This document shows, piece by piece, positions 25,430-36,642 of a stretch of DNA of 45,496 nt. Numbering within the stretch: position 1 is the first letter of the stretch; the number at the start of each line of letters is the position of its first letter. The position numbers and the translations under genes are program-made. This stretch comes from Psychromonas arctica DSM 14288 (GTDB taxonomy: Bacteria; Pseudomonadota; Gammaproteobacteria; Enterobacterales; Psychromonadaceae): NCBI RefSeq assembly GCF_000482725.1, contig NZ_KI519477.1, forward strand, positions 111,409 through 156,904. The letters are read 5' to 3'. Below the pieces are notes generated by a model that saw nothing but the letters and a program-made list of their open reading frames with translations, did no database searches and was not told the origin of the DNA.

Positions 25430-27400
25430 ATGTCTATTCAAATATTACCTGCACGTTTAGCGAACCAAATCGCTGCAGGAGAAGTGGTCGAGCGACCCGC
25501 TTCAGTCGTTAAAGAGTTAGTCGAAAATAGTTTAGATGCCGGAGCAACCCGGATTGAAATAGAGATTGAACAAGGTGGTGCTAAATGTATTCGTATTAAA
25601 GATAATGGTAATGGGGTTAGTAAAGACCAACTTACTCTTGCTTTAAGTCGACATGCCACCAGTAAAATAAGCCACCTTGATGACCTAGAAGCGATTGTTA
25701 GTTTAGGTTTTAGAGGTGAAGCATTAGCCAGTGTTAGTTCGGTGGCTCGTTTAACGTTTACTTCAAAACCCGCAGATCAAGAGCAAGCTTGGCAAGCCAT
25801 TGCGGAAGGTCGAGATATGCAAGTGAATGTACAGCCTGCAGCTCATCCTCAAGGTACGACGGTAGAAGTGTTAGATCTGTTTTTTAATACACCTGCGCGT
25901 CGCCGCTTTCTAAAAACTGAAAAGACAGAGTTTCAACATATTGATGAATTAATAAAACGTATTGCGCTTAGCCGTTTTGATATTGCAATCAGTTTGAAAC
26001 ACAATAATAAAGTGGTAAGACAATATCGTGCTGCTCCACAACAAAGCCAACAAGAAAAACGTATTGCAGCGGTATGCAGTGAGCAATTTATTCAACATGC
26101 TGTTTTTTTTGAACATGCAGATCAAGCATTAAAAATTTCAGGTTGGGTATCGGATCGTTTATCGCCAAGACCTTTAGCCGACGTGCAATATTGTTATATT
26201 AATGGGCGTATGATCCGCGATAAATTAGTTAACCATGCAATCAAGCAAGTTTATGCTCACTTTTTACCGCCGGGTATGTTTCCTGGGTACATTATTTATA
26301 TTGAGTGTGATGCAAAAGAGGTCGATGTTAATGTCCACCCTGCTAAGCATGAGGTTAGGTTTCATCAAGCGCGTTGGGTGCATGATTTTATTAGTAGTAC
26401 CCTGAACAGTACACTAAATGACAGTTCGTTATTAAGCCATCATACTGACTTAAGTACGCAAACTGCTGGGCATGACTATCAAGCACCTACTAACATCTGT
26501 GGTACTCAAACCTCTGGTGCGACAAGCAACGCAGATAGTGTAAGTAATAGCGGTAATAGTCATACCAATTATCAAGACCATAGCCGCCCTCATTATTCAG
26601 ATGCTGTTACCAATAACCGTGTTGGGGAGGGCAACCAAGGATCATCATCTGGCACTGCTAATCATCATTATTCACCTGCAGTGCAGAGGCCAGGACTCGA
26701 TCAACAACAAGTAGAAGCTTATTGTGATTTTGTTGCTGAAGCTTACCAACAAAATATTGTTTCTCCTTCGACACATAACTCGCCGTCAAATAAAAGTGCT
26801 GGTGGGCAAGTCGCCAATGTAGTGTCTTCAATCGGTGCAGATTATTTATTATTACAGCCGTTACAACCTGAGTTGATGGCGTTATCTAATAATGGTTTAT
26901 TGATAATGTCATTAAAGGATGCCAATGAGGTCATGGTTAGCGAGCATTTAGTTACTGCTTGGCAAAATGGTGAAATTATCTCTCAACCTTTATTATTGCC
27001 CGTGCGATTTAAATTAGATGAAGCAATGCAACAAATAGCACAACAGGTAGAAACCTTGTTAAATCGACTTGGTTTTAGTTATAAATTTCAGTCTCAATTT
27101 TTGATTGTTAGTCAGGTGCCTGCACCTTTTAGGCATTCACCTATTGCAGTTATTTTGCCTGCTTTGTTTGATTTCTTAAAACAAAGTCACGCATCCACTA
27201 TCAATGACAGTGATCAGCAACAGGTTGAATTAATTTGCCAACAATTAGGGGCGTTATTAGTCGCTAATGAAACGGCAACCGCTCCTTCATTAACGCAAAT
27301 AGAAACATTGTTAAGGTCGTTAATACCATTATCCGCAACACATTTACAACGCTGTTTCAAGCAACCCGATCTATCGCTGTTATTACAAGGTATTCAATAG
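25430..27400 (+). CDS. mutL: DNA mismatch repair protein MutL
   Basis: The 656-residue protein has the GHKL ATPase: [20 protein letters not shown] and [13 protein letters not shown] in the first ~100 residues, then RFLKTEKTE and [13 protein letters not shown] near 300. A Ser/Asn/His-rich linker (about 330-440) leads to the C-terminal dimerisation domain. The DQHA...E endonuclease motif is not seen, as expected for MutL that works with MutH nicking. It couples MutS mismatch detection to MutH and UvrD. It lies 18 bases after amiB and one base before miaA. Confidence 0.97.
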   Translation: MSIQILPARLANQIAAGEVVERPASVVKELVENSLDAGATRIEIEIEQGGAKCIRIKDNGNGVSKDQLTLALSRHATSKISHLDDLEAIVSLGFRGEALASVSSVARLTFTSKPADQEQAWQAIAEGRDMQVNVQPAAHPQGTTVEVLDLFFNTPARRRFLKTEKTEFQHIDELIKRIALSRFDIAISLKHNNKVVRQYRAAPQQSQQEKRIAAVCSEQFIQHAVFFEHADQALKISGWVSDRLSPRPLADVQYCYINGRMIRDKLVNHAIKQVYAHFLPPGMFPGYIIYIECDAKEVDVNVHPAKHEVRFHQARWVHDFISSTLNSTLNDSSLLSHHTDLSTQTAGHDYQAPTNICGTQTSGATSNADSVSNSGNSHTNYQDHSRPHYSDAVTNNRVGEGNQGSSSGTANHHYSPAVQRPGLDQQQVEAYCDFVAEAYQQNIVSPSTHNSPSNKSAGGQVANVVSSIGADYLLLQPLQPELMALSNNGLLIMSLKDANEVMVSEHLVTAWQNGEIISQPLLLPVRFKLDEAMQQIAQQVETLLNRLGFSYKFQSQFLIVSQVPAPFRHSPIAVILPALFDFLKQSHASTINDSDQQQVELICQQLGALLVANETATAPSLTQIETLLRSLIPLSATHLQRCFKQPDLSLLLQGIQ

Positions 27401-27401
27401 C

Positions 27402-28343
27402 ATGTCCAATATAAACACCGCTTCATTTCCGACCGCTATTTTTTTAATGGGACCAACGGCATCTGGAAAAACTGATTTAGCAATCAAACTTGCGCAACAA
27501 TGCCAATGTGAAATCATCAGTGTTGACTCCGCATTAATCTATAAAGGCATGGATATTGGAACGGCTAAACCCAGTGCACAAGAACAAGCATTAGCGCCGC
27601 ACTTATTGGTTGATATTATCGACCCAAAGGACAGTTACTCGGCGGGTAACTTCCGTGATGATGCACTGCGTTTAATGGGAGAAATTGTTGCTCGTGGTAA
27701 TACGCCTTTGTTGGTTGGTGGAACCATGTTGTATTACAAAGCTTTGGTAGAAGGTTTATCGCCATTACCTAGTGCTAATAGTGCTATTCGAGCAGCAATC
27801 GAGCTGCAAGTAAAAGAAACTAGCTGGCAAGCATTGCACGATGAATTACGTGACATCGACCCGGTATCAGCTGAGCGGATCCATGTTAATGACCCACAAC
27901 GCTTAGCAAGAGCGATTGAAGTTTATCGTATTAGTGGTAAAAGCATGACCGAACTAACCGCGGTTAAAAGCGATCCTATCCCTTTTGATATTAAGCAGTT
28001 TGCCATTGCTCCTGCAGAAAAATCAGTATTACATCAGCGTATTGAAAAACGTTTTGATTTAATGTTAGCTGCAGGTTTTGAGCAAGAAGTACAACGTTTG
28101 TATCAGCGTGGAGATTTGCATCTAGATTTACCTTCAATGCGTTGTGTTGGTTATCGTCAAATGTGGGAATATATTGAAGGCAAACTGGATTATGAAGAGA
28201 TGCGTTTTCGTGGTGTAGTGGCGACGCGACAATTAGCGAAAAGACAAATGACTTGGTTGCGAGGTTGGAAACAAGATATTACTTGGTTAGAAAGTGCTGA
28301 TGAGAATAACTTTGAAAAAATAAAGTCGGTTTTATTAAAATAA
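27402..28343 (+). CDS. miaA: tRNA dimethylallyltransferase
   Basis: The 313-residue enzyme transfers a dimethylallyl group to A37 of tRNAs that read UNN codons. Seen are the P-loop [11 protein letters not shown] (about 17-27), [31 protein letters not shown] and [12 protein letters not shown]. It follows mutL almost without a gap and precedes hfq, the usual order. Confidence 0.97.
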   Translation: MSNINTASFPTAIFLMGPTASGKTDLAIKLAQQCQCEIISVDSALIYKGMDIGTAKPSAQEQALAPHLLVDIIDPKDSYSAGNFRDDALRLMGEIVARGNTPLLVGGTMLYYKALVEGLSPLPSANSAIRAAIELQVKETSWQALHDELRDIDPVSAERIHVNDPQRLARAIEVYRISGKSMTELTAVKSDPIPFDIKQFAIAPAEKSVLHQRIEKRFDLMLAAGFEQEVQRLYQRGDLHLDLPSMRCVGYRQMWEYIEGKLDYEEMRFRGVVATRQLAKRQMTWLRGWKQDITWLESADENNFEKIKSVLLK

Positions 28344-28481
28344 GAAAAGCATGATTAAAACGTTAGTTATTGAAATAACAAAGAGATAGAAAGAGGTGCG
28401 GATCAAAATTTTAGGTTTTCAGTCGGTTTTTTTTGATCCCTTCGTTATACTGCAGTTCAGTGATAATAAAAAGAATAATAA

Positions 28482-28718
<237 letters not shown>

Positions 28719-28736
28719 TTTATTAATATCGATGAC

Positions 28737-28767
28737 AATGGCTTGCCTGCAGGCAGGCCATTTTTTT
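28737..28767 (+). terminator. terminator between hfq and hflX
   Basis: AATGGCTTGCCT pairs with AGGCAGGCCATT (one G-U), with a very small loop and a T9 run. hflX may therefore need its own promoter or depend on read-through. Confidence 0.8.
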
Positions 28768-28839
28768 ATCTAATCATTTTATAGCTGTGGTAGGATGAAG
28801 ATCTATTTATAATTCTTACTTAATCTATTGGAGAGTTAA

Positions 28840-30171
28840 TTGTTTGAACGTTACGAAGCCGGTGAACAGGCTGTTTTAGTCCATGTTTCTTTTTCAGATG
28901 AAAATAATAAAGAAGATCTTGATGAATTAAAACTGCTGGTCAGTTCTGCCGGAGTTAATTCAGTTGCAACCGTAACTGGCCCACGTAAGTCACCCCATGC
29001 ACGTTTTTTTGTTGGTACAGGTAAAGCACAGGAAATAGCAGATACTGTTCGCACCATGGAAGCTGATATTGTTATCTTTAATCATGCTTTAACACCAGCA
29101 CAATTACGTAATATGGAAAAGATTTGCGAATGTTTAGTGCTTGATAGAACGGCACTTATTCTTGATATCTTTGCACAACGCGCAAGAACCTATGAAGGTA
29201 AGTTACAGGTTGAGCTTGCACAGCTACATTATATGTCGAGTCGGCTGATTCGAGGCTGGTCACACCTTGATAAACAAAAAGGTGGTGTCGGAATGCGTGG
29301 TCCAGGTGAAACACAGCTGGAAAGTGATCGACGTTTATTAAGCGCGCGTATCACTACTATTAAATCACGTTTGGAAAAAGTATCTAAACAACGCGAGCAG
29401 GGACGTCGTTCTCGCTTACGTAATGAAGTGCCAACGGTTTCACTAGTGGGTTATACCAATGCTGGTAAATCTACATTATTTAATCAAATTACTGCCGCAA
29501 AAGTGTATGCTGCTGACCAACTTTTTGCTACCTTAGATCCGACATTGAGAAAGATCTCTGTTGATGATGTAGGGACCTGTATTTTAGCGGATACAGTAGG
29601 ATTTATCCGTCACTTACCACATGATTTAGTAGCCGCTTTTAAAGCCACTTTGCAAGAAACACGTGAAGCGACGTTACTATTACATGTTGTTGATTGTTCA
29701 GATGAAAACTATTTAGCGAATATTGATGCCGTTGAACATGTTTTAAATGAAATTGATGCAGGTGAAGTGCCACACTTAATGGTGATGAATAAAATCGATG
29801 CATTAGAACAAGCTGAACCAAGAATCGATTACGACGAAACAGGCCAACCTATTCGAGTTTGGTTATCTGCACAAAAAGATATTGGCGTTAACCTGTTATT
29901 CGATGCATTATCGATGTTGTTATCTGGGAAAATTCGTTCTTTACAGTTATCTATACCACCTGCACACGGAAAACTACGCGCGCTGTTTTATCAATTAGAG
30001 TGTATTGAGAATGAAGAATATGCAGAAAATGGTAATAGTGTTATTAATATCCGTCTTAATAATACCGACTGGCAACGTTTGATTAAACAGGAAGGTAGTT
30101 ATATCGAAGAGTTTGTGGTGGATGGCAATTACCAAACTGTTGCAGAATTAGATAAGGAAGAGTGGACCTAA
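28840..30171 (+). CDS. hflX: ribosome-splitting GTPase HflX
   Basis: The start is a TTG at 28840 preceded by GGAGAG. The predicted N-terminus (L/M)FERYEAGEQAVLVHV aligns with the E. coli start, and no ATG is available nearby. The 443 residues hold the HflX N-terminal domain (HARFFVGTGKAQEI, LVLDRTALILDIFAQRA), a coiled-coil with GGVGMRGPGETQLE, and the G domain with GYTNAGKST, DTVGFI and NKID. It splits stalled or stressed ribosomes. It lies downstream of the hfq terminator and upstream of hflK-hflC. Confidence 0.95.
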   Translation: MFERYEAGEQAVLVHVSFSDENNKEDLDELKLLVSSAGVNSVATVTGPRKSPHARFFVGTGKAQEIADTVRTMEADIVIFNHALTPAQLRNMEKICECLVLDRTALILDIFAQRARTYEGKLQVELAQLHYMSSRLIRGWSHLDKQKGGVGMRGPGETQLESDRRLLSARITTIKSRLEKVSKQREQGRRSRLRNEVPTVSLVGYTNAGKSTLFNQITAAKVYAADQLFATLDPTLRKISVDDVGTCILADTVGFIRHLPHDLVAAFKATLQETREATLLLHVVDCSDENYLANIDAVEHVLNEIDAGEVPHLMVMNKIDALEQAEPRIDYDETGQPIRVWLSAQKDIGVNLLFDALSMLLSGKIRSLQLSIPPAHGKLRALFYQLECIENEEYAENGNSVINIRLNNTDWQRLIKQEGSYIEEFVVDGNYQTVAELDKEEWT

Positions 30172-30308
30172 TATGTCATAAACTCTTTATTATTAGTGTG
30201 AACATTGTTACATTGCAGTAACAGTTTAAGTGTTTGGTAAATTCTTTTAAATGTTTCATAATTAAACAGATTTTATTAATTCAATTTATGAGTAAATCAG
30301 GAGCTAAC

Positions 30309-31487
30309 ATGGCTTGGAATGAACCGGGAAAAGATGATAAAAAAGATCAGGACCCGTGGAACAAAAACGGCAAAAAAAATGAACAAGGTCCTCCCGATCT
30401 AGATGTTGTTTTTCAAAAAATATCTGGTGTTTTAGGCGGTTTGTTTGGTAATAAATCAACGCAAGGTCCTAGTGGCAGTGGTAATGGCGGGAAATTTTTC
30501 GCTATTGCTATCTTAAGCATTATAGCAATTGTTTGGTTTGCAAGCGGTTGGTATACGGTTAAGGAATCTGATCGAGGTGTCGTCTTACGTTTTGGTGCTT
30601 ACCATTCTCAAGTTGATCCTGGTTTACATTGGAATCCAAAATTTGTTGATCAAATTATTCCGATTAACGTTGAAGCTTTCCGTACCATGCCTACAACTGG
30701 TTTCATGTTAACTGAAGATGAAAACATCGTACAAGTTTCCATGGAAATTCAGTACCGAATTGTTGCACCTGAAAAGTATCTGTTTAGTGTAACTAATGCT
30801 GACAATAGTTTATTACAAGCATTAGATAGCTCTCTACGTTTTGTTATTGGTCATTCAACTATGGATGATGCATTAACAACGGGTCGTGAAGTGGTTCGTC
30901 AAGAAACATGGGAAATGTTGGATAAAATCATCGCTCCTTATGATCTAGGTATCCAGATTGTTGATGTCAACTTACAACAAACGCGTCCGCCTGAACAAGT
31001 TAAAGATGCCTTTGACGATGCAATTGCAGCACAAGAAGATGAAGAGCGTTTTGTACGTGAAGCTGAAGCTTATGAGCGTGAGAAAGAACCGATTGCACGT
31101 GGTCAAGTGAAACGTATCGAACAACAAGCTCGTTCATATGAAGAAGGTATCATTTTACAAGCGCAAGGTGCGGTAGCTAAATTCAATCAACTATTACCAG
31201 AATACCAAGCTAACCCTGATGTTACTCGTCAACGTTTATATATTGAAACGATGGAAAGAGTGCTTAGTAATAGCTCTAAAGTTTTGATTGATAACCAAGC
31301 TGGCGGCAATTTAACTTTCTTACCTCTTGATAAGTTAATGAATAATCCTGACAACGGCTCATCTCGTTTACCAGTTGAAACCGAAATTGAAACACGTTCT
31401 CGTGCCGATGAACAAGCAGATCTCGATGAACGCGCAACAAGTAGCGAACGTGCTACGCGTGGTACTCGAACTACTGGGAGAGACTAA
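30309..31487 (+). CDS. hflK: FtsH protease modulator HflK
   Basis: I start at the ATG at 30309 (MAWNEPGKDDKKDQDPW...) with AGGAG upstream; the longer frame adds unrelated residues. The 392 residues have a Gly/Asn/Lys-rich cytoplasmic N-terminus, one membrane segment (about 61-78), a band-7/SPFH domain facing the periplasm (from about 80), and a long coiled-coil (AYEREKEPIARGQVKRIEQQ). With HflC it forms the large cage around FtsH. The gene ends two bases before hflC. Confidence 0.96.
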   Translation: MAWNEPGKDDKKDQDPWNKNGKKNEQGPPDLDVVFQKISGVLGGLFGNKSTQGPSGSGNGGKFFAIAILSIIAIVWFASGWYTVKESDRGVVLRFGAYHSQVDPGLHWNPKFVDQIIPINVEAFRTMPTTGFMLTEDENIVQVSMEIQYRIVAPEKYLFSVTNADNSLLQALDSSLRFVIGHSTMDDALTTGREVVRQETWEMLDKIIAPYDLGIQIVDVNLQQTRPPEQVKDAFDDAIAAQEDEERFVREAEAYEREKEPIARGQVKRIEQQARSYEEGIILQAQGAVAKFNQLLPEYQANPDVTRQRLYIETMERVLSNSSKVLIDNQAGGNLTFLPLDKLMNNPDNGSSRLPVETEIETRSRADEQADLDERATSSERATRGTRTTGRD

Positions 31488-31489
31488 TC

Positions 31490-32356
31490 ATGAAAAAATT
31501 CTTAATACTGCCAGCCATTCTATTTTTGGTTTTTGTAAGCAGTGCATTTGTTGTTACTGAAGGTCAAAACGGTATTGTTTTACAATTTAGTAAAGTGAAG
31601 CGTGATAGTGAAGATAAACCGGTTGTATATGGTCCAGGTTTACATTTTAAAGTGCCGTTTATTGATGCTGTCCGTGTCATGGATACGCGTATTCAAACAC
31701 TTGATGACCAACCTGATCGTTTTGTAACTTCAGAGAAAAAAGATTTAATTATCGATTCTTATGTGAAGTGGCAGATAGATGATTTAGCTGTTTATTACCT
31801 AGCAACAGGGGGTAATAAATTACAAGCTGAAGCGTTACTAAAACGTAAAATTAATAATGGTTTACGTAACGAAATTGGTTCGCATACGATTAAAGATATT
31901 GTATCGGGTAAACGTGGTGAAGTGATGGAAACAGCACTGAAACGTATGGCGCGTTCATCTGAGTTAGGTATTAAAGTTGTTGATGTTAGGATCAAGAAAA
32001 TCAACTTACCTGACGGTGTGAGTAATAGTATTTACAAACGTATGCGTGCTGAGCGTCAAGCTGTTGCAAGAGAACATCGTTCAGAAGGTCAAGAGAAGTC
32101 TGAAGTGATCCGCGCAAACATCGACCGTAAAGTATCAATTATGCTGGCTCAAGCTAACAAAGAGTCTGCGGAGATACGTGGTAGAGGAGATGCTGAATCA
32201 TCAAAGATTTACTCTGAAGCTTTCTCTCAAGATCCTGAATTTTATGCCTTCCTGCGTAGTATGCAAGCTTACCAAAAAAGCTTTGCAGACAAACAAGACG
32301 TGATGGTATTAAGTCCAGATTCAGATTTCTTTAAATACATGGGTTCTCAAAAATAA
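31490..32356 (+). CDS. hflC: FtsH protease modulator HflC
   Basis: The 288-residue protein has an N-terminal membrane anchor (about 3-20), the SPFH domain (VTEGQNGIVLQF, YGPGLHFKVPFIDAV, RIQTLDDQPDRF) and a C-terminal coiled coil (EQ...AQANKESAEIRGRGDAES). It partners HflK in the inner membrane to modulate FtsH. The two genes are separated by two bases, so they are co-translated. A strong terminator follows. Confidence 0.96.
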   Translation: MKKFLILPAILFLVFVSSAFVVTEGQNGIVLQFSKVKRDSEDKPVVYGPGLHFKVPFIDAVRVMDTRIQTLDDQPDRFVTSEKKDLIIDSYVKWQIDDLAVYYLATGGNKLQAEALLKRKINNGLRNEIGSHTIKDIVSGKRGEVMETALKRMARSSELGIKVVDVRIKKINLPDGVSNSIYKRMRAERQAVAREHRSEGQEKSEVIRANIDRKVSIMLAQANKESAEIRGRGDAESSKIYSEAFSQDPEFYAFLRSMQAYQKSFADKQDVMVLSPDSDFFKYMGSQK

Positions 32357-32425
32357 ATTTTGAGGTGATTAATTTACTAAGATATTTGATTTAATAAACT
32401 TATTGAGATAGTAGTAACTCATTGT

Positions 32426-32451
32426 AAAAAGGCCGATTTATCGGCCTTTTT
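32426..32451 (+). terminator. hflC terminator
   Basis: An 11-bp perfect stem (AAAAAGGCCGA with its complement), a 4-base TTTA loop and a T7 run. It ends the hflX-hflK-hflC transcript before purA. Confidence 0.92.
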
Positions 32452-32492
32452 TTATTTTTAAATATATAAATGCGTATTAACTAACAAAGATA

Positions 32493-32522
32493 TTGATTCA
32501 CCTGTTTAAACTTTGCTAAAAT
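32493..32522 (+). promoter_or_regulatory. candidate purA promoter
   Basis: TTGATT (32493-32498) and TAAAAT (32517-32522) are 18 bases apart, and the -10 lies 34 bases before the purA ATG. It sits just after the hflC terminator, where a promoter is required. Confidence 0.5.
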
Positions 32523-32540
32523 CCCCGTTCAATTCGCTAG

Positions 32541-33869
<1,329 letters not shown>

Positions 33870-33897
33870 TTGATTTAGTCAATACAATATTTGTTTT

Positions 33898-33936
33898 AAA
33901 AAGCCCTCTATATTGTAAAATATAGAGGGCTTTTTT
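33898..33936 (+). terminator. purA terminator
   Basis: A perfect 17-bp stem (AAAAAGCCCTCTATATT with its complement), a GTAA loop and T6. It is very strong and separates purA from treR. Confidence 0.93.
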
Positions 33937-33957
33937 GTATTAAGGAAAATAGCAGTC

Positions 33958-34923
33958 ATGGTTAAAAAATTAACTATCATGGATATTGCTAAACTAGCGG
34001 GCGTTGGAAAATCAACGGTGTCACGTGTTTTAACTAACGATCCTAAAGTAAAAGTAAGTACACGTGAAAAAGTACAGCGCGTTATCCAAGAGTCTGGGTT
34101 TATTCCTTCTAAATCAGCACAAATGATGGGCGGAGGTACCAGCAAGGTGATTGGGATCATTGTCTCTCGATTATCATCTGTCTCTGAAAATCAGGTCGTA
34201 AGTGGTCTATTAGAAATTATTTATGCGAATGGTTACGATGCCTTAATCATGGAAGGACAGCTTAGTGCAAGCAAAACAGATGAGCACTTGCTTGTTCTAC
34301 AGAAGCGCCATGTTGACGGTATTATCCTATTTGGCTTTAGTGATTATGATTTAGCGTCATTAGAATTATTAGGTCAAAAAGCGGTTGTCATTGCTGTTAA
34401 TAGTGATGTTATTTCATCGGTCGGTTACGATAATTATGGCATGATCCAGCAAGCGATGGGGCACCTTCAGCAGTTAGGAAAGCAAGTTATTAGCTACCTT
34501 GGCGTGAACCCTGAAGATAAAACAACAGGTTTGATGAGGCTTAATGCTTACTTGGATTATTGCAAAGCACATCAGTTAACTAGCCGTTTTGAAACCGGTG
34601 AACTAAGTCATCATAGTGCCTATGATTTGACGGATGCGGTGTTAACAGCCGATACTCAAGCAATCGTATGCGCTAGTGATACTTTAGCGATTGGTGTAGC
34701 AAAACGATTACAAGAGCTTCAGCGTTGTGACGTCATTGTTTCCGGAATAGGGGCTTCAGATATGCTTCCGTTTATTTTTGAGAATACATTCAGTATTGAT
34801 CCTGGTTATTTTAATGCAGGAAAAAATGCAGCTGAATTGTTATTTAAACAGTTATCAGGGGAACAGAAGGTAACGCACCTTATTCAAGCTGCGACCCTAG
34901 AGCCGGGCCTAGAATCTGAATAA
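33958..34923 (+). CDS. treR: LacI-family trehalose operon repressor
   Basis: The 321-residue protein has a LacI helix-turn-helix (LTIMDIAKLAGVGKSTVSRVL), a hinge, and a periplasmic-binding-like sugar domain (KVIGIIVSRLSSVSENQVVSG..., VDGIILFGF). Similarity to E. coli TreR runs through the whole length, including ISYLGV near 178 and the final DPGYFNAGKNAAELLF. TreR binds trehalose-6-phosphate as inducer. It lies directly before treB with two palindromic operators between, as expected for a local repressor. Confidence 0.93.
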   Translation: MVKKLTIMDIAKLAGVGKSTVSRVLTNDPKVKVSTREKVQRVIQESGFIPSKSAQMMGGGTSKVIGIIVSRLSSVSENQVVSGLLEIIYANGYDALIMEGQLSASKTDEHLLVLQKRHVDGIILFGFSDYDLASLELLGQKAVVIAVNSDVISSVGYDNYGMIQQAMGHLQQLGKQVISYLGVNPEDKTTGLMRLNAYLDYCKAHQLTSRFETGELSHHSAYDLTDAVLTADTQAIVCASDTLAIGVAKRLQELQRCDVIVSGIGASDMLPFIFENTFSIDPGYFNAGKNAAELLFKQLSGEQKVTHLIQAATLEPGLESE

Positions 34924-34966
34924 TTAACGCTCAAAAATAGTATAAATTGATATCACTCGCATATAT

Positions 34967-34980
34967 TGGGAGTGCTCCCA
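34967..34980. promoter_or_regulatory. TreR-like operator O1
   Basis: TGGGAGTGCTCCCA is a near-perfect palindrome differing from O2 (35060-35077) at one central base. It lies 43 bases after treR and 95 bp, centre to centre, upstream of O2. Confidence 0.75.
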
Positions 34981-34987
34981 TTTGTTT

Positions 34988-35003
34988 CGTGATCATAACC
35001 ACA
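34988..35003. promoter_or_regulatory. CRP-like site upstream of treB
   Basis: CGTGA-TCATAA-CCACA matches the TGTGA-N6-TCACA consensus at 8 of 10 positions. Its centre (34995.5) is 61.5 bp before a start point at about 35057, the classic class I activator position. Confidence 0.5.
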
Positions 35004-35043
35004 TTCTAAGTCAGCTCTTATTTTATTTACCTTCTTCATTGGC

Positions 35044-35057
35044 TATCATTTGACCAG
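35044..35057 (+). promoter_or_regulatory. candidate treBC -10 element and start point
   Basis: TATCAT at 35044-35049 has no good -35 partner, fitting an activator-dependent promoter. The predicted start at 35056-35057 lies directly before operator O2. Confidence 0.4.
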
Positions 35058-35059
35058 TT

Positions 35060-35077
35060 AATGGGAGCGCTCCCATT
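35060..35077. promoter_or_regulatory. TreR-like operator O2
   Basis: AATGGGAGCGCTCCCATT is a perfect 18-bp palindrome ending 32 bases before the chosen treB ATG, so repressor bound here would block initiation. Confidence 0.8.
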
Positions 35078-35109
35078 TTGTGGGTTTAATTGCTAAAATG
35101 GATATTATT

Positions 35110-36549
35110 ATGAGTAAAATAAAAGAACAAGATATCGCCTCCTTGATTGAATTTATAGGTGGAAAAGAAAATATCGCTAGTGTTAGTCACTGTCTTACAA
35201 GGCTTCGTTTTGTTTTAAATAACAATGATGCGGCTGATATTAAAAAAATTGAAAGCTTAAAAATGGTAAAAGGTTGCTTTACTAATGCAGGACAATTTCA
35301 GGTTGTGATCGGGACAGAAGTTGATGATGTTTATAAGGTTTTAAACACACTCATTGGTCACAGTGGTGACTCTAAAGAGCAGAGTAAGGTCGCCGCACGT
35401 CAAAATATGAGTTTTTTAGAACGTAGTATTTCTCATATGGCTGAGATTTTTGTTCCTTTATTACCCGCTATTATTACCGGTGGTTTAATTTTAGGCTTTA
35501 GGAATATCATCGGTGATATTCGTATGTTTGATGGGCAAACGTTAATAGAAATAAGTACCTTCTGGGCTGCTGTACATTCTTTTTTATGGATAATAGGCGA
35601 AGCTATTTTCCACTTTCTACCGGTTGCGGTGTGTTGGGCTACGGTTAAAAAGCTTGGAGGAACACCGGTTTTAGGGATTGTATTGGGTATTACACTAGTC
35701 TCTCCACAATTGATGAATGCCTACAATATTGGGTCACAAGTTCCAGGTGTATGGGACTTTGGTTTCTTTGTAATAGAAAAAGTAGGTTATCAGGCACAAG
35801 TTATACCCGCTATATTTGCAGGGATGGCATTAGCTTATATTGAAGTTAACCTGAAACGTGTTATTCCAGCCTATTTATACCTTGTGGTAGTACCTTTTAT
35901 CTCTTTGTTAGTCGCAGTTATTCTTGCACATTCAATAATAGGCCCTATCGGCCGTGAAATTGGTAATTATGTTGGTTATGCAGCGAAAATGGCGATGACT
36001 GGCGATTTTGCGGTGATTGGTTCAATGATTTTTGCTTTCTTCTATGCACCTTTAGTGATCACTGGTATCCATCACACAACTAATGCGGTGGACTTACAGT
36101 TAATGCAGGACATGGGGGGCACGCCAATTTGGCCGCTTATTGCATTATCTAACATTGCTCAAGCTTCAGCTGTTGTTGGCATCATTTGGATAAGTAAAAA
36201 GGCTAATGAACGAGAGATTTCTGTACCAGCTGCTATTTCTGCTTTTCTTGGGGTAACTGAACCGGCTATGTACGGGATTAATATTAAATATAAATTTCCA
36301 ATGTTGAGCGCGATGATCGGTGCTGCTGTTGCTGCTGGTATATGTGGTAGTGCGGGTGTGATGGCTAACGGTATCGGTGTGGGCGGTTTACCTGGCATTT
36401 TATCTATACAACCACAGTTCTGGATGGTGTTCTTTGTCGCGATGTTAGCAGCCATTATTGTGCCGATTATATTAACCATCGTACTTTATAAAAGAGCTGA
36501 GAAAAACCATAAGCTTGAAGGGCAAGATGAAGCAGCAGCGCTGTCTTAA
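35110..36549 (+). CDS. treB: trehalose-specific PTS permease, EIIBC
   Basis: I start at the ATG at 35110 (MSKIKEQDIASLIEF...), matching E. coli TreB; ATG 35098 and GTG 35080 are weaker alternatives. The 479 residues hold the EIIB domain with the phosphorylated Cys in SHCLTRLRFVL (about 27) and VKGCFTNAGQFQVVIG, then an EIIC domain of about ten membrane segments with GGLILGFRN, LGVTEPAMYG and NGIGVGGLPGILS. It imports trehalose as trehalose-6-phosphate. No EIIA domain is fused, so the glucose EIIA (Crr) probably serves. treC follows 93 bases later. Confidence 0.96.
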   Translation: MSKIKEQDIASLIEFIGGKENIASVSHCLTRLRFVLNNNDAADIKKIESLKMVKGCFTNAGQFQVVIGTEVDDVYKVLNTLIGHSGDSKEQSKVAARQNMSFLERSISHMAEIFVPLLPAIITGGLILGFRNIIGDIRMFDGQTLIEISTFWAAVHSFLWIIGEAIFHFLPVAVCWATVKKLGGTPVLGIVLGITLVSPQLMNAYNIGSQVPGVWDFGFFVIEKVGYQAQVIPAIFAGMALAYIEVNLKRVIPAYLYLVVVPFISLLVAVILAHSIIGPIGREIGNYVGYAAKMAMTGDFAVIGSMIFAFFYAPLVITGIHHTTNAVDLQLMQDMGGTPIWPLIALSNIAQASAVVGIIWISKKANEREISVPAAISAFLGVTEPAMYGINIKYKFPMLSAMIGAAVAAGICGSAGVMANGIGVGGLPGILSIQPQFWMVFFVAMLAAIIVPIILTIVLYKRAEKNHKLEGQDEAAALS

Positions 36550-36642
36550 CAGCTCTTTTTAGGTTGATTTTAACTTTCACTTTAAATAATTAGCAATTTC
36601 AAATAATAGCGGATGATTTTTCATTCGCCTAACGAGTACTCT

